A DNA stretch of 64,000 bases from Lachnospiraceae bacterium (GTDB lineage Bacteria > Bacillota_A > Clostridia > Lachnospirales > Lachnospiraceae). The DNA lies in contig QXWX01000009.1 in assembly GCA_009911175.1 (NCBI GenBank), positions 54,507 through 118,506 of the forward strand, read 5' to 3'. The notes under the pieces are model-generated. The model searched no databases. It worked only from the letters and a program-made list of their open reading frames with translations, and had not been told where the DNA came from. Shown piece after piece: positions 25,347 through 34,324 of this stretch; within the stretch, counting starts at the first letter, position 1; every line of letters starts with the position of its first letter. The position numbers and the translations under genes are program-made.

Positions 25347-25748
25347 CGGTATCAGAAATACGGATTTGATATCAATATCTTCAAAACGGATGTGAAAAAG
25401 TGATACCAGAAACGTGGAATTGGTATCAACATTTTCAAAATGGATGTGGAAAAGTGATACCAGAAATGGGGATTTGATATCAGCTTTTTTGAAAGTGTGT
25501 GGAAAGTTGGTATCAGAAACGGGCAATTGATACCAACAATTTTACAAAGCTGCGGAAGACTGGTATCAGAAACAAGCAATTGATATCAACATTTTGGAAG
25601 GGTCACGGAAAATTGATATCAGAAACAGGCAATTGATATCAACACTTTTGACAGAATGTGGAAAAGTGATATCAAAAACGCTGTTTTGATACCAGTTTTT
25701 TAAGCAGGTGCAATGAAAGCTGATACCAGAAAACGGGAAATGGTATCA
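25347..25748 (+). repeat. eight phased iteron-like repeats
   Basis: Eight 28-bp units, each two TGATAYCA-type octamers 20 bp apart (for example TGATATCAGAAAC-n7-TGATATCA), start at 25347, 25401, 25455, 25508, 25561, 25614, 25667 and 25721. The spacing is 53-54 bp, close to five helical turns, so all units face one side of the DNA. They lie directly before the oriT-like region and mobC, and probably bind a replication, partition or relaxosome protein. Confidence 0.85.
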
Positions 25749-25787
25749 AGAAATTAGCCTGTTTAAGACATAATTAAGGGGGTTTTA

Positions 25788-25860
25788 GGGGCATGCCCCT
25801 GACAAGATGGATTTTGTACGGCAAAATCCGTATCTTGCAAAGGACTGGCAGGGCCAGTCC
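25788..25860 (+). other. candidate oriT
   Basis: Three inverted repeats stand side by side before mobC: GGGGCATGCCCC (25788-25799), CAAGAT/ATCTTG with GATTTTG/CAAAATC inside it (25803-25837), and GGACTGGC-AGG-GCCAGTCC (25842-25860). Hairpins of this kind mark the nic region of MOB-P type relaxases, which lie just downstream here. The exact nick site cannot be read from the sequence. Confidence 0.65.
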
Positions 25861-25963
25861 GAACCTCCCGGCAGAAATCTTCCGGCGCGTGTTTGAAAAG
25901 TTGAATGAAAACGCCGGGCAGATAAAACAAAAAGGAAGGAGTGGTCTTACGAAAAAAGAAACC

Positions 25964-26272
25964 ATGAGATACCGGAAGGAGATCCGGCTGTCAGCGGCGG
26001 AGCATGAGAAGCTGCAAAAAGACGCTGCTGAAATGGGGGTAACGGAATCCCGGTTCCTGCGGATGCTGCTCACGGAACGGCCAAGGGACCATCCGCAGGT
26101 CCGGGAGGAACTTCGGAGGCTGAATAACGAAGTAAACCATATCGGGGTGAATATTAATCAGATCGTACACAATAATAACAGCCGGCTATATTCCGAAGTG
26201 GATAAACACCGGCTGTATGTATATATGAAACAAGTAAAAGACCTGTTGAACCAGATTTTGGATAAGCTATAG
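25964..26272 (+). CDS. mobC: MobC-like relaxosome accessory protein
   Basis: The 102-residue product MRYRKEIRLSAAEHEKLQKD and onward has the ribbon-helix-helix and helical layout of MobC, with GVTESRFLRMLLTERP and the typical LRRLNNEVNHIGVNINQIVH near residues 52-70. MobC opens or bends oriT so the relaxase can nick it. The frame is open from 25793 through the oriT hairpins, so the start is uncertain. The best Shine-Dalgarno (AAGGAAGGAG) lies seven bases before an ACG at 25949, and the nearest ATG is 25964. The relaxase gene follows four bases after the stop. Confidence 0.8.
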   Translation: MRYRKEIRLSAAEHEKLQKDAAEMGVTESRFLRMLLTERPRDHPQVREELRRLNNEVNHIGVNINQIVHNNNSRLYSEVDKHRLYVYMKQVKDLLNQILDKL

Positions 26273-26276
26273 GATT

Positions 26277-27548
26277 ATGGCGATCACAAAAGTCCTACAT
26301 ATGAAGCAGGCGAAATCCGGGTACAAGGCCAAGCACCTGGCGAATGGATTGAAATATATCATGGATCCGAAGAAAACCAGCGGAGGCTGTTATATCAGTG
26401 GGAGCGGCTGCGTTCCGGAAAACGCATTGTCGCAGATGTTGGAGACCAAGCGGCATTTTGGAAAATTGGACAAGAGACAGGCATACCACTTTATCATTTC
26501 CTTTGAAGAAGGTGAAGTGACAGAGGAAGAAGCATTCCAGATCATGCGGGAATTTACGGAGGAATACCTGGGGGATGGCTTTGAGGCGGTCTATACAGTC
26601 CATAATGATACCGCCCACATACACGGGCACCTCATTTTTAACTCTGTCCGGTGTACTGACGGCCAGAAATATGATTACCCAAAAGGGGAATGGGAACACC
26701 GTATACAGCCGCTTGTAAACCGACTCTGTAAAGAATATGGGTTATCCACATTAGATATGGAAAAGGTGAAAACCAAACGGGGGCAGAAAAAAAGCGGTGG
26801 AAAAGAAGAGGAATATGTGGATAACCTGCCGGAACCTACCCATATCAGCCAGATGTATGTGGATAAGCCGCAGGTACAGCAAGCGGAGATCCTTTATATT
26901 TTTATCCCCTACCGCAACCGGCATCTGACACGGCACCAACGGGAATGCTTCTATAGAAAATACCGTACCGGGAAAATCCATAAAAATCCCAGGACACAGG
27001 AATATAAAGCAAGCTGCCAGGCGTTAAAACGGCTGCAGGAAGAGTATCTGTTTTGGGTGGAGCAGGGAATCCGAAACAGGGGGGATATCCACCGTGCGTT
27101 AGAAAAAGCAGAAGAATATCTGAAAAATATCAGATCCAGGAAAAAGGAGATAATCCAAGAAAGGGGGCAGTACCAGACCGTATTTTCTTTGCTGAAGGCA
27201 CTGGAGGGATGGGAAATGGAAGCAGGGCTTTATCAGGAGGGATATCCAGAGTTTGCCGGAGCCTATCAGGAATACCAGAAAATCTGTGGACAGCTTGCGG
27301 GGCTTGGATTTTCGCTTGATGAAGCCAGGAAACTGGAACAGTATTTTATCACACAATGGAGTGGTTTGGAAAAGATGAGAAAGGCAGCATTGAAAGAGCG
27401 GCGGATTGCAAAGAGACTGGAGGCGAAAGCCTGCGGGCAGGAACAGAATCTAAAAGAGCAGAAAGGGCAGGAGCATATGGAAGAAGATCAAAATAAAAGG
27501 AGCCGCAAAGATGAGAACAGATCAGAGAAGCGCGGCATGAACCGGTAA
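26277..27548 (+). CDS. MOB-P type relaxase
   Basis: The 423-residue protein has the relaxase signature: AYHFIISFEEGEVTEEEAF (motif II, residues 69-87) and the metal-binding HNDTAHIHGHLIFN (His109, His114, His116, His118). The C-terminal half is a charged helical region. It would cut one strand at oriT, remain attached to its 5' end and pilot it through the mating channel. Which residue acts as the nucleophile (Tyr near the N-terminus, possibly Tyr27) is not certain. It starts at ATG 26277, close after mobC. Confidence 0.9.
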   Translation: MAITKVLHMKQAKSGYKAKHLANGLKYIMDPKKTSGGCYISGSGCVPENALSQMLETKRHFGKLDKRQAYHFIISFEEGEVTEEEAFQIMREFTEEYLGDGFEAVYTVHNDTAHIHGHLIFNSVRCTDGQKYDYPKGEWEHRIQPLVNRLCKEYGLSTLDMEKVKTKRGQKKSGGKEEEYVDNLPEPTHISQMYVDKPQVQQAEILYIFIPYRNRHLTRHQRECFYRKYRTGKIHKNPRTQEYKASCQALKRLQEEYLFWVEQGIRNRGDIHRALEKAEEYLKNIRSRKKEIIQERGQYQTVFSLLKALEGWEMEAGLYQEGYPEFAGAYQEYQKICGQLAGLGFSLDEARKLEQYFITQWSGLEKMRKAALKERRIAKRLEAKACGQEQNLKEQKGQEHMEEDQNKRSRKDENRSEKRGMNR

Positions 27549-27559
27549 GGAAAGTGAAA

Positions 27560-28120
27560 ATGGAGAAAAATATAATCAATTCAGGGCAGTGTAAAACGCA
27601 GTCGGAGGTTTTAGAAAAAATGGAAATTAAAATTCGTACCCCATTGACTGGAATCTTTTTTCAAGACGATAGGCCAAAACAGTACAATGGGTTTTATAAA
27701 GACGGAACCATACTGTCAGGGATGGAGCTTGTGCGGTATGAGGATGCCATCCAGGAAGCGGTGGATAGGGAGAACGGGTTAGAAGAGGGAACTGTCTGTA
27801 ACCTGATGGAATATTTCGATGGAAGCGTATCAGTCAAAGAGAAAGTAAAGCAGGTAGCCGTATCCGTAGAAAATGTGGGCGGCATTTTATATGGCTGTAC
27901 CACGCTGCAGGTCCAGGGAAAGTTGGAAGCGGACGAACTGCAGGAATTCTGTGAATATATCACTGCCCAGTACAACGATGGATGGGGAGAAGGTTTCGGA
28001 CAGAGGGATATCCAGGTAAAGGGGGGAAAACTAAATGTCCATTTCAAGCAGGAAGGAATCCCAGCATTTTGGGTGCAGGCAGGGAAAGGAAAAAATCCGG
28101 TTGGGAGAACCAGCCGTTAG
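27560..28120 (+). CDS. uncharacterised transfer-region protein
   Basis: The ATG at 27560 is chosen (AAGGAAAGTGAAA upstream); a GTG six bases earlier is possible. The 186-residue protein ends with a segment of the kind seen in ICE-encoded proteins: LQEFCEYITAQYNDGWGEGF then GQRDIQVKGGKLNVHF. The earlier part has TGIFFQDDRPKQYNGFYKDG. No catalytic motif is apparent. It lies right after the relaxase and before the coiled-coil 28154 protein in one operon. Confidence 0.65.
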   Translation: MEKNIINSGQCKTQSEVLEKMEIKIRTPLTGIFFQDDRPKQYNGFYKDGTILSGMELVRYEDAIQEAVDRENGLEEGTVCNLMEYFDGSVSVKEKVKQVAVSVENVGGILYGCTTLQVQGKLEADELQEFCEYITAQYNDGWGEGFGQRDIQVKGGKLNVHFKQEGIPAFWVQAGKGKNPVGRTSR

Positions 28121-28153
28121 GACAAAACGGCAGAAAAGCGAAAGGAGGCAGGA

Positions 28154-29164
28154 ATGACAGTAGAGCAGCAGCGGTATCTGGAAAGCTGTAAGAAAGTGCT
28201 GGACGGGGAGCGGATGGAGATTGTAGCAATGGCACTGGATTATGGGCTGCAGATCCCGGAGATACGGAAAGTAGTCCAGGGAAATCTGGAAGCGGCCTGC
28301 ATGCGGGAGGTGGTCTCCGGCATGATGGAGGGGATCCCGGTAGAAGTGCTGGATTTTCTCTGTGAAAACCAGTTTAACAGATACCAGATCAAGGAGATCG
28401 TGGAGGGAATCACCCACGGACTTAGTATGGAACAGGTTAGGACTTATGCCGCTGCGGAAATGCCGGCAAGCCACATGCGGCAGATGCGCAGGCAGTTGGA
28501 GGAAAGCATACAATCCAAACCGGGGAAAGGGGAAGAAGAGGATCCGGTCCGGGAATATATGAAGGGGCTGATGGAGGTTATGGAAACATCTGTCCGGCAG
28601 TTCCGGGAAAGCAATGAACGTTTTGATACATTATCGGCGTTAGTAAAGGAGCATGTGGTAGAGGAAAAGAACCGTGAGCTTCAGGATCTGTATGAGAACC
28701 TGCGGTATAAGGACCAGACCATCCAGCAGCTTCAACAGAAACTGACAATGCGGGAGAAAAGAATTACCGAATTGGAAACGGCACTGGAAGAGAAACCGGA
28801 GGCGCAGGCAGGAAACCAGCCCCAGGGCCAGCAGGAAAATGCAAGGAGCAGACCGTCCCTTAGAATCCAGCCGGATGGTACAGAGAACTTGGACATCAGG
28901 GAAGCAGAAGACCCTCAACGGCTGAGGAGGCGCATGGTTTCATGGCTGGCATCTTGGAACCGTGGGAAGAAAAAAGATATCTTCGGGAAGATCATGGAAT
29001 CGGACCTGTCCCCGCAGCAGTTGGAAGAAATCTGCAAATGTCTGGAAAGCGGACTGACTGACGAAGAGATTGGGAGCATCATAGAAAATGACCCGTCCCC
29101 GGAGAAGATCAAAAAGATAAGGGAGATCCTTCTGCTTATGAGAAAACGGAAAGGAGGCGGCTGA
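28154..29164 (+). CDS. helical-repeat and coiled-coil transfer protein
   Basis: The 336-residue protein has N-terminal short helical repeats (GLQIPEIRKVVQGN, NRYQIKEIVEGITHGLSMEQ, then PASHMRQMRRQLEES, residues 30-115), a long coiled coil (about 165-220), a polar linker and a C-terminal repeat pair (LSPQQLEEICKCLESGLTDE, SPEKIKKIREIL). The coupling protein VirD4 ends in a similar sequence (YSEGQLEEIRSCIADGIPYG), so the repeats may mediate contact. The ATG at 28154 follows AAAGGAGGCAGGA. The family is not recognised. Confidence 0.65.
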   Translation: MTVEQQRYLESCKKVLDGERMEIVAMALDYGLQIPEIRKVVQGNLEAACMREVVSGMMEGIPVEVLDFLCENQFNRYQIKEIVEGITHGLSMEQVRTYAAAEMPASHMRQMRRQLEESIQSKPGKGEEEDPVREYMKGLMEVMETSVRQFRESNERFDTLSALVKEHVVEEKNRELQDLYENLRYKDQTIQQLQQKLTMREKRITELETALEEKPEAQAGNQPQGQQENARSRPSLRIQPDGTENLDIREAEDPQRLRRRMVSWLASWNRGKKKDIFGKIMESDLSPQQLEEICKCLESGLTDEEIGSIIENDPSPEKIKKIREILLLMRKRKGGG

Positions 29165-29165
29165 A

Positions 29166-29591
29166 GTGTTGTCTGTGGATAACCTTATGAAAATATTTAC
29201 TCTGTTAGAAGAATTGGAAGAGGAACATTATTCATTCAGCCCGGAAGAAAAGCAGGCCTTTTACCGGGGAGCGCTTTATATGGATTCGTTTGACGATGTG
29301 CAGGAAATGATCGTCCAGACAGCGATCCTAGAAATAGGAACAGCCGAAAGGCAGGAACTGTTGGAAACATACGCAAAGTGCCTGCCGAAATGCCCGGACA
29401 GAAACGCGGAACAGATGGAAAACTATATTTTTCAATTACAACATATGTGCTACGAAAGGGAAAAGGCGGTCAGGTTATTGGAAGATATCCTGGAAAAGCA
29501 TGGAATCAGTAAAGAAACCGCAGACCAAACCATGCAGATACAGAATCTCCCGGCCAGTAAAGACCGGGCGGCGGCAGAAAAATCCAGATAA
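29166..29591 (+). CDS. uncharacterised helical protein (141 aa)
   Basis: The GTG at 29166 has AAAGGAGGCGGCTGAA upstream and lies one base after the previous stop. The product begins MLSVDNLMKIFTLLEELEEE and is acidic and helical, with FSPEEKQAFYRGALYMDSFD in the middle. A Cys pair (KCLPKCPDR) is present but no second pair. I do not recognise it. It lies just before PcfB in the DNA-processing part of the operon. Confidence 0.6.
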   Translation: MLSVDNLMKIFTLLEELEEEHYSFSPEEKQAFYRGALYMDSFDDVQEMIVQTAILEIGTAERQELLETYAKCLPKCPDRNAEQMENYIFQLQHMCYEREKAVRLLEDILEKHGISKETADQTMQIQNLPASKDRAAAEKSR

Positions 29592-29606
29592 GGGAGGGAT
29601 GTGTAT

Positions 29607-30800
29607 ATGAGTGAGATCCAGGACGCGGTCCAGATTATCCGGGTATTTCTGGAAGGCGCTGAGGTCATCCTGAAAATGGGAAAAATGAGCTGGGACTTTA
29701 CGCAGAGTGTAGGCGCCATATTTGAACATGTGCTGGAGAAGGAAAAGCTGGAGGGAAAGACCAGTGTCAAAAAGCTGCTGAAATCCGGCGGAGACCTGCA
29801 GGTATTTAAATTCCGGACGGAGGACCTGCATGCCGTAAAGAAACTGGCGGATAAGTACGGCATCCTGTATTCCATCCTGCCGGATCTCAATAAAAAAGAC
29901 GGCATGAGCGAGATCCTTTTCCATTCCCAGGCAGTCCCACGTATCCAGTCCATCATGGGGCAGATACAGGGGGCAGGGATTGAGAGCATGGATGATTATA
30001 TTTCCAATGCGGAGCCAAAGGGACTGAAGGCGTTGACGCGGGAGGCAAAGAAGAAGTATGGAAAGAATGATAAAGAATCCCGGAAAGGGGCAGACAGATC
30101 TCCGGGGAGTCTGGCGGAAAACGGAGTCTCTGGGGAGAAGCTGGAGGAGATCAGAAATTTCCAGAAGGAGTACATAAAAAATCCAAATGTAAATGGGATC
30201 ACGATTGCGAAAAAAATGGTCATGGAAGAGACAGAGCGGGAGATCAAGACAAGGATCCCTTATAAAAAGAATGAATATATCTGGCTGCCAAAATCAGAGA
30301 TCACATGGATCAACAACGACAAAACCATCTATGCAGGGCTGGAAAAAGCAAAGGAATACCAGATCGTGGACGGGGCGGACAGGCCCGTCCGTCAGGTTTC
30401 CGGGCAGGAACTATATAAACAGAGTTATGACCCGGTAAACCGGAACCTGGATGGAAGGGAGCAGGAAAAAATCCAGAGGCGGCGGAGCCAGGAGCAGAGA
30501 AAAAACCAGTATGGCCCGCAGCAGCAAAACGGGGCACAGCGGAATCCGCGGCAAGGGAATATACAGCGAGAGGACATACAACAAAATGGAAGGCAGGAAT
30601 ACAAAACACAGGAGAAAGAACAGCAAAATCAAAACGCAAAGCGTGACGTACAAAATAGAACTTTGCAGAACACGCATCAGTCAGACAATACGCAGAAAAG
30701 AAACATGCGGAAGAAAGAAAACTGGGGATCTGTACCGTTTGCGGCCAATGGGATTCCGGGCGGGCAGGTAAAGGCACCAAGGGGGAGGAGGGCAAGATAG
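29607..30800 (+). CDS. PcfB/DUF3801-like protein
   Basis: The 397-residue protein starts MSEIQDAVQIIRVFLEGAEV and has VKKLLKSGGDLQVFKFRTED then LHAVKKLADKYGILYSILPD, the core of the DUF3801 family, whose member PcfB of pCF10 is a relaxosome or coupling partner that recruits the relaxase to the coupling ATPase. The C-terminal third is long, Gln/Arg-rich and probably disordered. The ATG at 29607 is preferred (GGGAGGGATGTGTAT upstream). It sits directly before the VirD4 gene, as in pCF10- and Tn1549-like systems. Confidence 0.85.
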   Translation: MSEIQDAVQIIRVFLEGAEVILKMGKMSWDFTQSVGAIFEHVLEKEKLEGKTSVKKLLKSGGDLQVFKFRTEDLHAVKKLADKYGILYSILPDLNKKDGMSEILFHSQAVPRIQSIMGQIQGAGIESMDDYISNAEPKGLKALTREAKKKYGKNDKESRKGADRSPGSLAENGVSGEKLEEIRNFQKEYIKNPNVNGITIAKKMVMEETEREIKTRIPYKKNEYIWLPKSEITWINNDKTIYAGLEKAKEYQIVDGADRPVRQVSGQELYKQSYDPVNRNLDGREQEKIQRRRSQEQRKNQYGPQQQNGAQRNPRQGNIQREDIQQNGRQEYKTQEKEQQNQNAKRDVQNRTLQNTHQSDNTQKRNMRKKENWGSVPFAANGIPGGQVKAPRGRRAR

Positions 30801-30803
30801 GAG

Positions 30804-32942
30804 ATGTGGTATCAGAAAAAGCGGACATCATTCTGGATGCTGGCCCTTGGCGGAATCTGTACCGCTTATGCGGGTTACCTTCTCAATGCCTGCTGCAAGC
30901 CGGGAATGGATATCAACTACTTTATGGGACAGGTCAATACCGTTACAGGAAATCCGGCAGCAAATTACTGGGATGAAAACTCAGCCAAAGCAATTTTGAT
31001 TGCGTTATCGGTATATTTGATCGCTGTGCTGATGAAGATGACAGGACAGAAAAAATATATGCCGGGAAAAGAATTCGGTACGGCAGAGTTCGCGGATCCC
31101 AGACAGGTCTCAAAGCGGTTTGCGGATAAAGAGGATCGGAAGAACCGAATACTTTCGATGAATGTAAGGATGTCCATGAATACGAGGATGACCAGGTTGA
31201 ACCTGAATGTCCTTGTGATCGGTGGGAGCGGCGCAGGTAAGACTCTTTTTATAGTCAAGCCAAACCTGATGCAGCTGTCCTGTTCTTTTATCATAACAGA
31301 TCCCAAAGGGGAGATCGCGCGGTGCTGTGCAGGTTTCCTAATCCGGCACGGCTACCGGGTGCGCATTCTGAACCTGGTGGAGATGGAACGCTCCAATGGA
31401 TATAACCCTTTTGAGTATATCCGTTCGGAAACGGACATCGTAAAGTTGGTAACAAACCTGATCGCGAATACCACGCCCAAGAACGCGTCCAGCAACGACC
31501 CATTCTGGGAGAAATCGGAATCCCTGCTTTTACAGGCGCTCTTCCTCTATGTATGGATGGAGTGCCCGCCGGGGGAACGGAATTTCCGTATGGTCCTGAA
31601 ACTTCTTGGGGAGGCGGAAGTAACTGCGGATGGTTCCCCTTCCAGCCTTGACCGGAGATTCCGGAAGCTGGAACGGGAAAAAGGAAGTTCCCATCCCGCG
31701 GTTGTCCAGTACAACAAAGTAGTACGCGGGGCGGGGGACACGGTAAGGAGTATCATTATCAGCGCCAATGCGAGATTGGGTGTCCTGGAAAATCCACAGA
31801 TCCTGCGTATCCTGGATAAAGACGAGATTCACATTCCGGAGATCGGGGTCGGCGTGGATGGGGACAAAGCGACTAAGACGGCCCTCTTCTGCGTAATACC
31901 GGATTCCGACAAGAGCTATAACTTCCTTGTCGGCATGCTCTATTCCCAGATATTCCAGGAATTATATTATCAGGCGGACTTCCATTACAACGGCCGCCTG
32001 CCAATCCATGTGACCTTTATGATGGATGAATTCAGTAATGTGGCGCTGCCGGATGACTTCTGTTCCCTGTTAAGTACCATGCGATCCAGGGAAATTTCCT
32101 GCATCATCATCATACAGAACCTTGCGCAGATCAAAGCGTTGTTCAAGGATACCTGGGAAACAATACCGGGTAATTCCGATACGCTGGTCTATCTGGGCGG
32201 CAATGAGTCCACGACCCATAAGTACATCAGTGAAAGCCTTGGGAAGGGCACTATAGACAAGAAGAGTACCGGGGAAACAAAGGGCAGGAACGGAAGCAGC
32301 TCCCGGAATTATGACGTGCTGGGAAGGGAGCTTTTGACATCAGATGAAGTCAGGAAGCTGCCTAATGACCAGTGTATCATCCTGATCCGGGGATGCGACC
32401 CCATCATTGACAAAAAATACAATACATTCAAACATCCATTGTTTAAAGAAAGTGAAGACGGAGGCGCGCCGCCCTATGTCCACGATATAGAAACGGCAAA
32501 GACACAGGGGGATGTGAAGCTGTTAAACACGGAATCCCTGGAATATTTCCAACAGAAGCAGGGGAATGGGGAAGACGTGCAGATATTGGAGATTACCCAG
32601 GAAGAACTGTTCCAAGCGGATCCGGTGCCGGAAAAGATCTTCACAGAAAAGGAACTGGAAGCAAACCGGCAGGAAGCAGGGCTTTCCATAAAGGATATCC
32701 GGAAAAAGAGGGAGAAGAACGCAAAAAGCAAGAGGGATGACGGAAATGGGGAGACAGCAATCTTTGAATTGCTGGCAGGAAATCCCTACAGTGAAGGGCA
32801 ACTGGAGGAGATCCGTTCCTGTATTGCGGATGGCATCCCTTATGGGGCTGTCGTGGAAATCGCGGATATTCGCAATACGGCGGGACAGATGAAGCGGCTT
32901 CGGGAAGGGTATGGCAAGAAAGTGGGAGATATGCAGGAGTGA
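30804..32942 (+). CDS. VirD4/TraG-type coupling ATPase
   Basis: The 712-residue protein has two N-terminal membrane helices (about residues 10-30 and 62-78), the Walker A box GSGAGKT (141-147), ITDPKGEIAR, the Walker B-like FMMDEFSNVAL (about 410) and the arginine-bearing LIRGCDPI. It is an AAA+ type IV coupling protein that brings the relaxase-DNA complex to the channel. The tail has a helical repeat (YSEGQLEEIRSCIADGIPYG) like those of the 28154 protein. The ATG at 30804 has GGAG directly in front. Confidence 0.92.
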   Translation: MWYQKKRTSFWMLALGGICTAYAGYLLNACCKPGMDINYFMGQVNTVTGNPAANYWDENSAKAILIALSVYLIAVLMKMTGQKKYMPGKEFGTAEFADPRQVSKRFADKEDRKNRILSMNVRMSMNTRMTRLNLNVLVIGGSGAGKTLFIVKPNLMQLSCSFIITDPKGEIARCCAGFLIRHGYRVRILNLVEMERSNGYNPFEYIRSETDIVKLVTNLIANTTPKNASSNDPFWEKSESLLLQALFLYVWMECPPGERNFRMVLKLLGEAEVTADGSPSSLDRRFRKLEREKGSSHPAVVQYNKVVRGAGDTVRSIIISANARLGVLENPQILRILDKDEIHIPEIGVGVDGDKATKTALFCVIPDSDKSYNFLVGMLYSQIFQELYYQADFHYNGRLPIHVTFMMDEFSNVALPDDFCSLLSTMRSREISCIIIIQNLAQIKALFKDTWETIPGNSDTLVYLGGNESTTHKYISESLGKGTIDKKSTGETKGRNGSSSRNYDVLGRELLTSDEVRKLPNDQCIILIRGCDPIIDKKYNTFKHPLFKESEDGGAPPYVHDIETAKTQGDVKLLNTESLEYFQQKQGNGEDVQILEITQEELFQADPVPEKIFTEKELEANRQEAGLSIKDIRKKREKNAKSKRDDGNGETAIFELLAGNPYSEGQLEEIRSCIADGIPYGAVVEIADIRNTAGQMKRLREGYGKKVGDMQE

Positions 32943-33020
32943 ATCGCTTTGCCGCAGGCAGAGGGAGATTCGGCTTGTGGGTGGTTATAATGACAAAATA
33001 ATAAAGAAAGGAAAAAAGAT

Positions 33021-33353
33021 ATGAAAAGATTTTTCAAGACAGGAAAAGAGGAAATAAGAAAGGCAGCCGCGCAGGTAAGCGCAGGCGCGACAGCAATGGC
33101 CCTCTATGTATCACAAAGCGTCCAGGCAACCGGGGTGGATTCCGTAACACAGCCATTGACAAATTTAAAAACACTGGTGATCAGTATCATCGGGGCAGTC
33201 GGTGTGATCATCCTTGCAAAAAATGTGATGGAGTTTGCGCAGGCGTACCAGCAGCAGGACAGTGCCTCCATGAACAGCGCCATCAAAGGGATCGTAGCCG
33301 GGCTGATCATGGCCGGGATATCCTCTGTCCTCTCCTTTTTGGGGATCGCCTGA
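33021..33353 (+). CDS. Maff2/VirB2-like pilin subunit
   Basis: The 110-residue protein has a basic N-terminus, a hydrophobic signal-like segment (residues 15-30) and two membrane helices (VISIIGAVGVIILAKNVM and the end IVAGLIMAGISSVLSFLGIA). This is the size, topology and position of the Maff2 family, regarded as VirB2-like pilins of Gram-positive type IV secretion. It starts at ATG 33021 after GAAAGGAAAAAAGAT. VirB6 follows two bases after the stop. Confidence 0.8.
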   Translation: MKRFFKTGKEEIRKAAAQVSAGATAMALYVSQSVQATGVDSVTQPLTNLKTLVISIIGAVGVIILAKNVMEFAQAYQQQDSASMNSAIKGIVAGLIMAGISSVLSFLGIA

Positions 33354-33355
33354 CC

Positions 33356-34192
33356 ATGTTTAAACTTGGGGAAGCGATACTCGCCCTGCTGGAGATCGTA
33401 TTCGGATTCTGGAATTCACAGGTAGCGTTGGCGTTTGAACTGCTGGGACAGTCCCCGGCGGAGTTTAAGGGAGGCGGGCTCTGGGGCATCGTGGAGCGCG
33501 TGGAACCGCTGTTTGTCGGAATTGGCTCCGCACTGGTCGTTTTGTTCTTCGTGATTGGATTCTGTTCGGAGAGCATTGATATCCGGGAAGAAGTCCGGTT
33601 TGAGGCAATCTTGCGGATGATGATCCGGGTGGCCGTGGCGCAATGGATGGTCTCTTATAACCTGACGATACTGAAAGCGTTATTTACATCCTGCGGGAAT
33701 CTGGTCAGCCTTTTGGGGGCAAGCCGGACGGTAGAACTGACGATTGAACCATCCCAGGCAGAGGTCATAAAAGACTTGGGGTTCGGTACAAGCATTGTAT
33801 TCCTGATCATGGCAGTCATCCTGTCGCTAATCGTCATTATCTGCGGGTTCTTCCTGCTATACAATATTTACTTCCGTTTTTTAAAGATTATGGTGATCGT
33901 GCCATTTGGTGCGATCGCAAGCAGTACGCTGGCGGGGAACAGAGGGATTGGGAATACCTTTGCCAGTTTCATGAAGTATTTCATCAGCGTGGTACTGGAA
34001 GCAGTGACCATGGCGCTGGCGATTTTGCTGTGCAATGCTTTCATCAGTTCCGGGCTTCCGGCATTTACCGGGGACTATGCGGACTGGGCGAAGACTCTGA
34101 TCTATCTGGGGGAAATGACATTTACGGTGTCGCTGACTGTTGGGACAGTCAAAGGCGCCCAGAACCTGACTTCACGCGCACTGGGGCTGTAA
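33356..34192 (+). CDS. VirB6/TrbL-like channel protein
   Basis: The 278-residue protein has about six membrane segments, including VGIGSALVVLFFVIGFCSES, GTSIVFLIMAVILSLIVII and MALAILLCNAFISSG. This is the layout of VirB6/TrbL proteins (the CD1112 family in clostridial elements), the inner-membrane core of the DNA channel. The start overlaps the Maff2 stop region (TGACCATG), so translation is coupled. It is followed by a 40-residue ORF and PrgI. Confidence 0.88.
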   Translation: MFKLGEAILALLEIVFGFWNSQVALAFELLGQSPAEFKGGGLWGIVERVEPLFVGIGSALVVLFFVIGFCSESIDIREEVRFEAILRMMIRVAVAQWMVSYNLTILKALFTSCGNLVSLLGASRTVELTIEPSQAEVIKDLGFGTSIVFLIMAVILSLIVIICGFFLLYNIYFRFLKIMVIVPFGAIASSTLAGNRGIGNTFASFMKYFISVVLEAVTMALAILLCNAFISSGLPAFTGDYADWAKTLIYLGEMTFTVSLTVGTVKGAQNLTSRALGL

Positions 34193-34201
34193 AAGGGGAT
34201 T

Positions 34202-34324
34202 ATGGAACAAACGGGGGAGCTTATGGAATCAGAGCCAGATTGTGACGGTATCGAAGTATTTGGAGAAACAGATAAACGGCAGCTTCTATATCATGGCGGC
34301 TGCCGATGGAAAGAGGTGAGATAG
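34202..34324 (+). CDS. possible 40-residue protein
   Basis: The short frame MEQTGELMESEPDCDGIEVF and onward ends GGCRWKEVR. It fills the gap between virB6 and prgI exactly, with AAAGGGG upstream and its stop directly adjoining the prgI ATG. It is acidic with two Cys residues and shows no membrane helix. Its fit between two genes supports coding, but no homologue is recognised; it could be a coupling leader for prgI. Confidence 0.4.
   Translation: MEQTGELMESEPDCDGIEVFGETDKRQLLYHGGCRWKEVR

Noticed and set aside
25347..25748. CRISPR array.
   Set aside because: The 28-bp units are spaced regularly, but the units themselves vary, each contains two palindromic octamers, spacers are similar to one another (GTGGAAAAG context) and no cas gene is near.
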